From CBFCZU01 sp965602635 (GTDB lineage Bacteria; Planctomycetota; Phycisphaerae; SM23-33), in the NCBI GenBank assembly GCA_965602635.1, contig CBFCZU010000027.1, forward strand, positions 1 through 26,478: a DNA stretch of 26,478 nucleotides, written 5' to 3'. A model generated the notes under the pieces. That model saw only the letters and a list, made by a program, of their open reading frames with translations, was not told the origin of the DNA and made no database searches. Made by a program: the position numbers and the translations under genes. Positions 1 to 6,227 of this stretch are shown piece by piece; position 1 is the stretch's first letter; every line of letters begins with the position of its first letter.

Positions 1-572
1 ACGTAGATGTCGCCCGCCTCGGCGACGCCGCGCAGGTTGATCTGCGATTCCTGCACCCCCATGCTGACCTTCACGCCCAGCACCGACGAGAGCATCTTCT
101 GAGCCGTGATGTCGATGGTGTCGGACGTGCCCATGTGGATCTTGACCGTCGCCGAGGAGTTCAGCAGCAGCACGGCGTTGAACGTGGTCGTCTTGGCGAT
201 ACGGTCGAGTTCGGCGCACAGCTCGGTGTACTCGTCGTTCATGATCGTGCGCTGCGTTGTCGAGTACGAACCGGTCGCCGCCTGCTCTGCCAGCTCCTTC
301 ATGCGGATGAGGATCTCGTTGATGACGCCCATCGCACCTTCAGCCGTCTGAAGCATGCTGATCGCGTCCGAGGCGTTACGAGAGCCCTGCTGAAGCATCG
401 CGACATCCGCACGCACCAACTCACGCACGGCCAGGCCGGCCGCGTCGTCCTTCGCAGAGTTGATTCTGAGGCCGGACGAGAGCCTCTCAACGGACTTGGC
501 CAAGGCATCGTAGCTCTTGCCCAAGTGCCTGGCGGCATTCTCCGCCATCAGGTTGTTCTTGATTGCCAGCAT
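1..572 (-). CDS. fliC: Flagellin, N-terminal part (runs off left edge)
   Basis: Filament subunit, exported through the flagellar type III system and polymerised outside the cell. I translated 190 codons from an ATG at 572-570 to the window edge with no stop. The start MLAIKNNLMAENAARHLGKS is followed by the hallmark D0/D1 flagellin segment SVERLSSGLRINSAKDDAAG (about residues 27-46). ISMLQTAEGAMG, RMKELAEQAATGS and IAKTTTFNAVLLL then match the conserved N-terminal coiled region of the family. An AGAGGAG ribosome site lies 7 nt before the ATG and fixes the start. The central variable part and the C-terminal D0/D1 half lie outside the window. The gene sits alone behind a sigma-28-type promoter at 737-763. 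The family call is firm; the exact symbol (fliC, hag or fla) is conventional. Confidence 0.96.
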   Translation of the reverse strand, partial: MLAIKNNLMAENAARHLGKSYDALAKSVERLSSGLRINSAKDDAAGLAVRELVRADVAMLQQGSRNASDAISMLQTAEGAMGVINEILIRMKELAEQAATGSYSTTQRTIMNDEYTELCAELDRIAKTTTFNAVLLLNSSATVKIHMGTSDTIDITAQKMLSSVLGVKVSMGVQESQINLRGVAEAGDIY

Positions 573-736
573 TTCCCATCTCCTCTAAAAGAGACTCCTT
601 CGTCCTGGCCCTCCACCGGACCTGGGACACGTAGATTCAAGTTTTCAGGGGCCCCGACCCGTGCCCGCGCTCTGGGGCTGGGTACGGACCGCAGCCTGGA
701 AGTGCGGCGCCACTGGGCCCCGCCTTCCAAATGGCA
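573..736 (-). promoter_or_regulatory. Long structured flagellin 5' leader
   Basis: If transcription starts near 730, as the sigma-28 site predicts, flagellin mRNA has a leader of about 157 nt. It is GC-rich. GGGGCCC near its 5' end (715-721) can pair with the palindromic GGGGCCCC at 648-655. Next to the start codon, a CTCT-TTT-AGAG mini-hairpin overlaps the ribosome site. Just upstream of that, GAC-GAAGGA-GTC could form a small loop presenting GGA. GGA in a loop plus GGA at the ribosome site is the layout CsrA recognises on flagellin mRNAs in some bacteria. No csrA gene is visible here, so regulation is only a possibility. Confidence 0.3.
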
Positions 737-763
737 TTATCGAGGGGAAGCTGGAGAACTTAA
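737..763 (-). promoter_or_regulatory. Sigma-28 (FliA) promoter of flagellin
   Basis: On the minus strand, TTAAGTTC (763-756) and CTCGATAA (744-737) are separated by exactly 11 nt. The FliA consensus is TAAAGTTT-N11-GCCGATAA, so each half matches 6 of 8 bases at the correct spacing. The site lies upstream of the flagellin start, where a sigma-28 promoter is expected, and the matching sigma factor gene (fliA) is in this window. Expected transcription start is near position 730. Confidence 0.75.
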
Positions 764-797
764 GGACTCTAGGCAAAAAGGAGGGATATTCTGATTT

Positions 798-810
798 CGC
801 CTGCCAGGCG
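798..810. other. Inverted repeat between flgM and flagellin
   Basis: CGCCTG and CAGGCG flank one central base, giving a perfect 6-bp inverted repeat. It lies about 55 nt past the flgM stop and 35 nt upstream of the flagellin -35 element. The nearest T-run on the minus strand is about 15 nt downstream of it, too far for a normal intrinsic terminator. It could be a weak terminator, a binding site or chance in GC-rich DNA. Nothing else is seen in the 292-nt gap between flgM and flagellin apart from the promoter and leader. Confidence 0.25.
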
Positions 811-864
811 GCGATGGGAGCATTCGGGGCGGAAGAACGATGTTAATCGCTATGAAAGCAGATG

Positions 865-1146
865 TTACGGTCCGTCTGCCAGGAGGTTCCGGGCGGCTCG
901 GCGGACTGCCTCGGGGCTGAATAGCTGGCCCGATTCCAGGAGCCTCTTGGCCTCCTGGACGGCCTGAAGGTCGATCTCGTCTGCCTCCAGGGCCTTGCGA
1001 ACATAGGGCTTATGGGTGGCGAGCAACTCCGCCGAGTCGGTAGTGGGCCTCTGCTCTGCTCCCGCGGGGCCAGTGGGCTTCGTTGCCCCCGGCTTGCCTT
1101 CCGGCAGGCCGTGGGGCTCCGGTCCATGTGTCGGATCAATTCGCAC
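865..1146 (-). CDS. flgM: FlgM-like anti-sigma-28 factor
   Basis: 93 residues, the usual FlgM size. FlgM binds and holds FliA until the hook is complete and FlgM is exported. The N-terminal 45 residues are Pro/Gly-rich and look disordered, as in FlgM. The C-terminal half, ALEADEIDLQAVQEAK (52-67) then LLESGQLFSPEAVRRAARNL (69-88), follows the family pattern of an acidic helix, a Gly-turn and the final helix. The start is GTG at 1146 with AGGAAG about 9 nt upstream; MRID is a typical FlgM beginning. It lies between the fliA cluster and flagellin, which is classic context. Identity rests on pattern, size and context, not on a search. A longer overlapping reading frame in the same region has no recognisable protein character. 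Confidence 0.72.
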   Translation of the reverse strand: MRIDPTHGPEPHGLPEGKPGATKPTGPAGAEQRPTTDSAELLATHKPYVRKALEADEIDLQAVQEAKRLLESGQLFSPEAVRRAARNLLADGP

Positions 1147-1180
1147 GGTCCTGGCTTCCTATTCAGTCCTGCCACAAGGA

Positions 1181-1207
1181 TTGTCGCAGGGAGTCCCAAG
1201 TTCTTGA
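1181..1207 (-). promoter_or_regulatory. Possible weak sigma-28 promoter before flgM
   Basis: Minus-strand TCAAGAAC (1207-1200), an 11-nt spacer, then TGCGACAA (1188-1181). This keeps the exact N11 spacing of FliA promoters, but only 4 of 8 and 5 of 8 bases match consensus. flgM often has its own sigma-28 promoter in addition to readthrough, and this sits in the 71-nt gap just before flgM. It may be chance. Confidence 0.3.
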
Positions 1208-1217
1208 GTGCCTTTGG

Positions 1218-1931
1218 CTAACTTTTGCTGATATTCGTCGGCTCCTGACCCAAGCTCAGTCGCCGGCGAGGCCTGCGCGGGGTCACCGGCTGCCCCGGCG
1301 GGGGCCTCTCCGGAAGCGTGTCGGCCACCTCATCTGCCACGAAATTCTGGAACAACTTGGGGCTGAGCAGACCCAGACGCCACCGCACCGGATTGTACCC
1401 GCTGCGCATCTCACTGGTGAAGTGCCGCCTGATCCTGCGCTCCGTGGCCTTGTCGGTGGTGTCCCAGTGGTGATCGACCGCCCAGACGAGCTTGCCGTCC
1501 TTGAGGTCCAGCAATCTTACGTACAGGCCCAGCCGCATCCTGGGATAAGCCTGGAAACCGGTGACCGACCCGAACAGTATCGCGTCGCAGCCCAGCGACT
1601 TGCGCATGGCCGAAAGCTGCGCCAACGTGAAGGCCTGGCGCGATTCCAGCGGCAGGTCCTGGCAGGCCGGGTCGGTCCGGTCGATCACGTCCAGGTGGAA
1701 CAGTTGCTTCTCCTGAAGCGCCCGGAACAGGGCGTCTGTGGTTTCCTCGGCCACGCGGGGGTAGCCGTCGGGGGCGCTGAGCTCGACGAAGACCACGCGG
1801 CGGATCCGCCAGAGGCTCTGCGGGGAGTCGAGGTAGTGACCGATCCTCGGCGGCTTGGCGCAGCCCGCCAGCAGCATCAGCACGCAGCATCCGCCGGCGA
1901 GTCGGATGGCGTTTTCACTTGGTGGACGCAC
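1218..1931 (-). CDS. Lipoprotein with CsgG/LpoB/FlgO-like pattern
   Basis: 237 residues from GTG at 1931, which has AAGGA about 9 nt upstream and overlaps the previous gene's stop by 17 nt. The signal peptide ends in a lipobox, LLAGC with Cys24; Ala at +2 suggests outer-membrane sorting under the E. coli Lol rule. The mature part begins with a beta-alpha-beta stretch (VVFVELSAPDG, then a helix, then FHLDVIDR). LGCDAILFGSVTGF and YVRLLDLKDGKLVWAVDHHW follow. The order 'helix, GADxxxxGxV, then a strand with LxDxxxGxxxWA' is typical of the CsgG/LpoB/FlgO/TolB-N family. FlgO and FlgT of Vibrio are flagellar outer-membrane proteins, so a flagellar envelope role fits the location, but that is inference. 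The Arg/Pro-rich C-terminal tail looks disordered. Confidence 0.7.
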   Translation of the reverse strand: MRPPSENAIRLAGGCCVLMLLAGCAKPPRIGHYLDSPQSLWRIRRVVFVELSAPDGYPRVAEETTDALFRALQEKQLFHLDVIDRTDPACQDLPLESRQAFTLAQLSAMRKSLGCDAILFGSVTGFQAYPRMRLGLYVRLLDLKDGKLVWAVDHHWDTTDKATERRIRRHFTSEMRSGYNPVRWRLGLLSPKLFQNFVADEVADTLPERPPPGQPVTPRRPRRRLSLGQEPTNISKS

Positions 1932-2508
1932 TTGCCGTTTCCTTCGCTGCCCCGGAGGCGGGGGCCTGAGTGGTCGTGTCCGGCTTGGCAGCCGCGGGCC
2001 GGGTCGTCGGCTCGGGCACCTCGCCGCCCAGAAGCCGCAGGACCTTCTGCAGCGCCTCCAACTGCGCCTGCTGGGCGGTCTGGATCTCTTGCCTGAAGCC
2101 CAGGACGTTGGACTTCCACTTGGTCAGCTCCCCGCGGAGTTCGATGAGCATGGCGTTGGCCTCGTTGAGCTCCTTCCTGGACGTCTCGGTGTCGATCTGC
2201 GACTTTGCGATTTGTGCCAGGAGTTGGCGGTTCTTCCCTTCGAGGGCCTGGTTTGCCTGCTGGAGGCGCACCAGCTTCTCGGCGGCCTGGGCGTACTTGT
2301 CCGACCAGGCCAGGGCGCTCTGCACGGCGCTGGGCCCCCCGGTGTTCTCGTCGCCCCGGACGGTTGTATCCACGAGGTAGCTGGCGTCGGCGTCTTCGGG
2401 CGCTGACGCCCTGACCTCGGCCGACCGCTGGGGCCTCAATGCACTGTCGCAGCCCGCAATGGCCAGCATCATTGCCAGGGCCGTCAGAATTGACATCGTC
2501 TTGGGCAT
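1915..2508 (-). CDS. Coiled-coil lipoprotein, function unknown
   Basis: 197 residues from ATG at 2508, with AAGGAG 8 nt upstream; the open frame extends further up but without a good start. A short signal peptide ends in LAIAGC (Cys20). The +2 residue is Asp, which in E. coli retains lipoproteins in the inner membrane. The centre (about 75-165) is heptad-rich and charged, consistent with a long coiled coil. The C-terminus is Thr/Ala/Pro-rich linker. No enzymatic motif is seen. It overlaps the next lipoprotein gene, so the two are probably co-translated. It could be a spacer or tether between membrane and wall near the motor; this is a guess from architecture. Confidence 0.75.
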   Translation of the reverse strand: MPKTMSILTALAMMLAIAGCDSALRPQRSAEVRASAPEDADASYLVDTTVRGDENTGGPSAVQSALAWSDKYAQAAEKLVRLQQANQALEGKNRQLLAQIAKSQIDTETSRKELNEANAMLIELRGELTKWKSNVLGFRQEIQTAQQAQLEALQKVLRLLGGEVPEPTTRPAAAKPDTTTQAPASGAAKETASASTK

Positions 2509-2537
2509 CGCCTGATCTCCTTGGTTGGTTGAACCTG

Positions 2538-2774
2538 TCATTCCTTTTCTTCCTCGGGCTTGGCCTGTGGCGGTGCCTTGTCCGGGCCCGCTTCGTGCTC
2601 GCAGTTGATGCGTATGGTGCTGCCGCAGGAGCAGGTGACCTGGATGACGGCGTGTGAGGCGTCCTGCTCGAGGATCTGCGCCGCCGGCTGTCCGCCGGGC
2701 GCCGCGGCGCCTCCGCCGGGCGCGCTCATCCTCACCATGTCCTTCTTCAGCACCGTTCTCATGGCTTCGCTCAT
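2538..2774 (-). CDS. Small CxC-x7-CxH protein, unknown
   Basis: 78 residues from ATG at 2774, with AAGGA about 9 nt upstream. The N-terminus is a short charged helix, then a Gly/Ala/Pro linker. A compact predicted-strand segment follows, HAVIQVTCSCGSTIRINCEH (41-60), and then an acidic Lys/Pro tail. Cys48, Cys50, Cys58 and His60 could bind one metal ion, or the Cys pair could be redox active. No signal peptide is seen, so it is probably cytoplasmic. I do not recognise the family. It has its own ribosome site and 29-nt gaps on both sides inside the fliA-flgM run, so it looks like a real operon member. Confidence 0.65.
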   Translation of the reverse strand: MSEAMRTVLKKDMVRMSAPGGGAAAPGGQPAAQILEQDASHAVIQVTCSCGSTIRINCEHEAGPDKAPPQAKPEEEKE

Positions 2775-2803
2775 TGTCCCGGTCCTTTCGTTCCCACACT
2801 TGC

Positions 2804-3043
2804 CTACGCCAGGTAGTCCACGGTGTGCTCGTCGTCGGGCGCGGCGTCGGTCCCAGAGGTGCCTGCCTGATCCTCCTCGGGCGTGGTCGTCTGGGGATCG
2901 GGGACCTCTTCGCTACGTCTGCCCTTGGGCCGCCGGCCGTTGCCCCTGGCCTGGCGGTCCCGGTTGCGGGTAGGCCGGATCGGCTTGGGGATCTCCTTGG
3001 GCCCTTTGGGCTGGTTGACGGGAGGGCTTGGTTCGGGGCTCAT
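2804..3043 (-). CDS. Small disordered Pro/Arg-rich protein, unknown
   Basis: 79 residues. Its ATG overlaps the fliA stop in the ATGA arrangement, implying translational coupling to the sigma factor. The first half is Pro/Lys/Arg-rich and strongly basic; the second half is Thr/Pro/Glu/Asp-rich and acidic, ending TVDYLA. No hydrophobic core, signal or membrane segment is visible, so it is probably intrinsically disordered. The basic half could bind nucleic acid or acidic partners. I do not recognise a family, and because composition is biased it could be an over-call, but the tight overlap with fliA supports it. Confidence 0.55.
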   Translation of the reverse strand: MSPEPSPPVNQPKGPKEIPKPIRPTRNRDRQARGNGRRPKGRRSEEVPDPQTTTPEEDQAGTSGTDAAPDDEHTVDYLA

Positions 3044-3822
3044 TGCAGTGTCCTCAGCTTCATTGACAGTTTGAACACGGCCGCGGCGTGAATCTGGCTG
3101 ACGCGCGACTCAGTCACGCCCAGGACCTCAGCGGCCTCTTTCATCGTCAGGTCTCGTTCGTAGTACAGCAGCAGGACGGTCCGGTCGCGCTTGGGCAATT
3201 CCTGGATCGCCTGGGTGAGTCCTTCCAGCAGCTCGTTCTGCTCTGCCTCAACGTCCGGCGTCTGGGTCTTGTCGGCGGGGATGAGCGGGCCCAGCACCGG
3301 CTGCTCGTCGGTCAGGCCATGGATGGACAGGAAGTGCTGCTTCCGCGCCTCTTCCAGCGTCTTGTACAGTCGCCCGAGGGTGATGCCCACGGTGGCTGCA
3401 AGCTCTTCGTCGGCCGGCGGGTTGGCGTTGGCCGCGAGGTGCTCGCGGTAGGCCGCCTGTATCCGGCGAATCTCGGCGTGAACGCTGGAGGGCACGAACG
3501 ATATCCGCCTCAGCTCGTCGATCACCGCCCCGCGGACGCGGATGTAGGCGTATGTCTTGAATCCCACGTCCCGGTTGGGGTCGAACGACCGAGCGGCCTT
3601 GACCAGCCCCAGCGTCCCGGCGGAGATCAGGTCCTCCATCTCCAGCCTCCGTGAGACCTGGGCGGCGACCTTCTGGACGATGTGCCTGACCAGCGGGAGG
3701 TGGTCGAGTATCCACTTCTCTTCCAGCGTCTCCCGCGATTGCTGGGCGTACGCCTGGGTGATCCTTGCCCGAAGCTGCTTGGCCGGGACCACGTCCGCCG
3801 TTTCGCTAGGTCCTTCGTTCAC
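3040..3822 (-). CDS. fliA: Flagellar RNA polymerase sigma-28 factor FliA
   Basis: 260 residues, normal for FliA/SigD (about 240-260). It directs RNA polymerase to late flagellar promoters such as the one before flagellin at 737-763. Region 2 is clear: WILDHLPLVRHIVQKVA (37-53), MEDLISAGTLGLVKA (62-76), then VGFKTYAYIRVRGAVIDELR (86-105), the diagnostic FliA stretch. Region 3 spans about 112-165. Region 4 (about 205-255) has ELPKRDRTVLLLYY and the helix-turn-helix LTMKEAAEVLGVTESRVSQI. The start is GTG at 3822 with AGAGGA 8 nt upstream, overlapping the preceding small membrane protein by 17 nt. The flgM candidate is about 1.9 kb downstream. Confidence 0.96.
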   Translation of the reverse strand: MNEGPSETADVVPAKQLRARITQAYAQQSRETLEEKWILDHLPLVRHIVQKVAAQVSRRLEMEDLISAGTLGLVKAARSFDPNRDVGFKTYAYIRVRGAVIDELRRISFVPSSVHAEIRRIQAAYREHLAANANPPADEELAATVGITLGRLYKTLEEARKQHFLSIHGLTDEQPVLGPLIPADKTQTPDVEAEQNELLEGLTQAIQELPKRDRTVLLLYYERDLTMKEAAEVLGVTESRVSQIHAAAVFKLSMKLRTLQ

Positions 3823-4057
3823 CGCTCGTTTCCTCTGTGCGGCTGGCCCGGGTGGCGCTGCTGATCATGGCGTCCACCGCGATCCTGATGAGGATGCGTG
3901 AGGCTATGGTGACGAGCACGTACACGACGCCCGCCCCTATCAGCGCCCGCACCCCGCAGGTGAAGGTGGGCACGTCGCTGAACCAGCCCACCAGGGCGAG
4001 CACGAAGAAGCTCATCACCGCCGCGATGGTCGCCGTTCGCTTCACGGTCGTTTCCAC
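3806..4057 (-). CDS. Small two-helix membrane protein, unknown
   Basis: 83 residues from GTG at 4057. Two hydrophobic helices (about 10-26 and 38-60) are joined by a short turn containing a Cys. A charged Ser/Thr/Glu/Arg tail follows that would lie in the cytoplasm if both ends are inside. It follows flhA after 37 nt and overlaps fliA. In many flagellar clusters flhF and flhG occupy this exact slot; neither is present here, and this protein resembles neither. I do not recognise the family. Reality is supported by hydrophobic patterning and the overlap with fliA. Confidence 0.65.
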   Translation of the reverse strand: METTVKRTATIAAVMSFFVLALVGWFSDVPTFTCGVRALIGAGVVYVLVTIASRILIRIAVDAMISSATRASRTEETSGERRT

Positions 4058-4094
4058 GAACCTTTCCGGATCCTTGCCAACTTCTCACCTCTTC

Positions 4095-6224
4095 TCACGG
4101 GCCGCCTTCGATGGCGGCGACGGGTTGTTCCTGTAGTGAGATCGTTCCCACCGGCGTGACGTCGGTCCCCAGCGCGATCTCGTCGTAGGCGAGCACCGCC
4201 AGTTGCGGAAGCTGCCTGGCCAGCAGCGCCGCCAGGTGCGGCCGGAGACGGAAATCGCACAGCAGCACCGTCTTGTCATGGGCCTGATCCATGGCCGTCT
4301 TCCACGCCTCGGTGACCTGCCCGGTCAGCGCGACGGCGCGGTCGGGCGGGATGGCGAGGTTCTCGCCGCCGCCTTCGCTCTGGATGGCGTTGCGCAGCTC
4401 GTACTCCAGCGGCGGCTGGAGGGTCAGTGCGGAGATGCCGCCCTTGGCGTCCCCGTGCTGCTCGGTGATCGTCCTGACCAGTGCCTTGCGGGCCAGCTCC
4501 GAGAGCATGCCCGGGTCTTTCGTCTTGGAGGCGTGGTCGCCGAGGGTCTCGAGGATCTGCACCAGGTCGCGGATGGGAATGCCGTCCTTAAGCAGGTTCT
4601 GGAGGACCCGGTGCAGCAGCCCGATCGGCACCATCTCCCCCACCACGCTGTTGACCAGGGCGGGCTGCTTGTCGCGGAGCCTGTCCAGCAGCCGCTGCAC
4701 GTCGTCGCGGGCGAGCATCTCGTAGGCATGCCGCCGCAGCGTCTCCGAAAGGTGCGTGATCAGCACCGATTCGGGATCCACGACGGTGTAGCCCCTAATC
4801 TCGGCCTGCTCCTTCTGACCCTCGTCGATCCACAGGGCCGGCAGGTCGAAGACCGGCTCGCGGGCGTCCTGGCCTTCGATTGGCTCGGCTACCGTGCCCG
4901 GGTCCATCGCCAGGTACTTCTCCGGCTCCAGCCGTCCGGTGCTGATCACGTGATCGTACAGCCGGATCTCGTAGCAGTTGGGGTCCAGCGAGACGTTGTC
5001 CCGCAGCCTCACCAGCGGCAGGATGATCCCGTACTGCTGGGCGAACTTCCTGCGCAGCGGGGCGATGCGGTGGGAAAGGCTGCTCTTGCGCCTCGGATCG
5101 ACCGTCTTTATCAGCCTCGGGCCGACGTGAATGGCGATCTTGTCCACGTCCAGCAGCTCCTCGACCGGGAGCTGGTCGGCGTCGCCCTTGGGGGCCGAGT
5201 CGGCCTTGCGCCTGCGCGAGTCCTTCTCGAACTTCCCCAACGTGTGGGCCAGGAACCCCGTCCCCAGCGACAGCACGACGAAGGGCAGCTTCGGGAAGCC
5301 GGGCACGAGGATCATCGCGGCGAAGAGGAACGCGGCGATCCCCAGCGGCCTGCTGCGGGAGAGCATCTGGCGGATCAGGTCCTGGCTTAGGCTGGTCTTC
5401 GTGGCGGTCTTGCTGATGAGGAAACCGGAGGCGGTGGAGATGATCACCGCCGGGATTTGCGTGACCAGCCCGTCGCCGACGGCGAGTATGGCGTAGGTCT
5501 TGACCGATTCGCTCGGCTCCAGCCCGCGCGACATGCCAATGACGAATCCGCCGAGGAGGTTGACGCCGGTGATGATCAGGGCGGCGATGGCGTCGCCGCG
5601 GATGAACTTGCTGGCCCCGTCCATCGCCCCGTAGAACTCGCTTTCCTGGACGATCTTCTCGCGCCGGGTGCGGGCGTCCTCTTCGCCGATCAGCCCGGCG
5701 TTCAGGTCGGCGTCGATGGCCATCTGCTTGCCGGGCATGGCGTCGAGGTTGAACCTGGCGGCCACCTCGCTGATCCGCTCTGCCCCCTTGGTGATCACCA
5801 CGAACTGGATGATCACCAGGATTAGAAAGACCACCAGCCCGATGATCAGGCTGCCCCCGGCGACCAGCATGCCGAAGGTCTGGATGATGTTCCCGGCATT
5901 GGCCTGGCTGAGGATCAGGCGGGTGGAGGCCACGTTCAGCGACAGCCTGAAGAGCGTCACCAACAGCAGCAGCGAGGGGAAGGTGGACAGCTCCAGCGAC
6001 TCCCTTGCCGACAGGACGATGACCATGGTGGCGATGGCGATGGCGATGGAGCAGCCCAGCAGCATGTCCAGCAGGGCCGTGGGCAGCGGGATAACCAGCG
6101 TCGCCAGCACCGTCGCCAGACCCAGGGCGAAGAGGATGTCGTTGTGGGCCAGCAGCCTCCGCAAGCCCGGGCTGGCGGCACCCAACAGCGGCGAGTCCAG
6201 CGCCTTGTCGCTTTCCGGACTCAT
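4095..6224 (-). CDS. flhA: Flagellar export gate protein FlhA
   Basis: 709 residues, the expected length. FlhA forms the nonameric export ring of the flagellar type III apparatus and couples proton flow to export. The N-terminal half (about 30-330) carries multiple membrane helices. The family signature TLFRLSLNVASTRLIL lies at about 90-105. SEFYGAMDGASKFIRGDAIA (195-214) holds the conserved Asp (here 202) that corresponds to Salmonella Asp208, important for ion coupling. The C-terminal cytoplasmic domain (about 350-709) docks chaperone-substrate complexes. The ATG is 3 nt after the flhB stop. It is intact, with no frameshift seen. Confidence 0.98.
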   Translation of the reverse strand: MSPESDKALDSPLLGAASPGLRRLLAHNDILFALGLATVLATLVIPLPTALLDMLLGCSIAIAIATMVIVLSARESLELSTFPSLLLLVTLFRLSLNVASTRLILSQANAGNIIQTFGMLVAGGSLIIGLVVFLILVIIQFVVITKGAERISEVAARFNLDAMPGKQMAIDADLNAGLIGEEDARTRREKIVQESEFYGAMDGASKFIRGDAIAALIITGVNLLGGFVIGMSRGLEPSESVKTYAILAVGDGLVTQIPAVIISTASGFLISKTATKTSLSQDLIRQMLSRSRPLGIAAFLFAAMILVPGFPKLPFVVLSLGTGFLAHTLGKFEKDSRRRKADSAPKGDADQLPVEELLDVDKIAIHVGPRLIKTVDPRRKSSLSHRIAPLRRKFAQQYGIILPLVRLRDNVSLDPNCYEIRLYDHVISTGRLEPEKYLAMDPGTVAEPIEGQDAREPVFDLPALWIDEGQKEQAEIRGYTVVDPESVLITHLSETLRRHAYEMLARDDVQRLLDRLRDKQPALVNSVVGEMVPIGLLHRVLQNLLKDGIPIRDLVQILETLGDHASKTKDPGMLSELARKALVRTITEQHGDAKGGISALTLQPPLEYELRNAIQSEGGGENLAIPPDRAVALTGQVTEAWKTAMDQAHDKTVLLCDFRLRPHLAALLARQLPQLAVLAYDEIALGTDVTPVGTISLQEQPVAAIEGGP

Positions 6225-6227
6225 TGC

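Noticed and set aside
843..1199. 118-codon minus-strand frame overlapping flgM
   Set aside because: Ser/Arg/Pro-rich shadow sequence with no pattern; the FlgM-like frame accounts for the region.
4078..4099. Direct repeat GTGAGAAG twice in the flhA to small-membrane-protein gap
   Set aside because: Only 8 bp and two copies, partly within the flhA stop and the ribosome site region; no evidence of a binding site.
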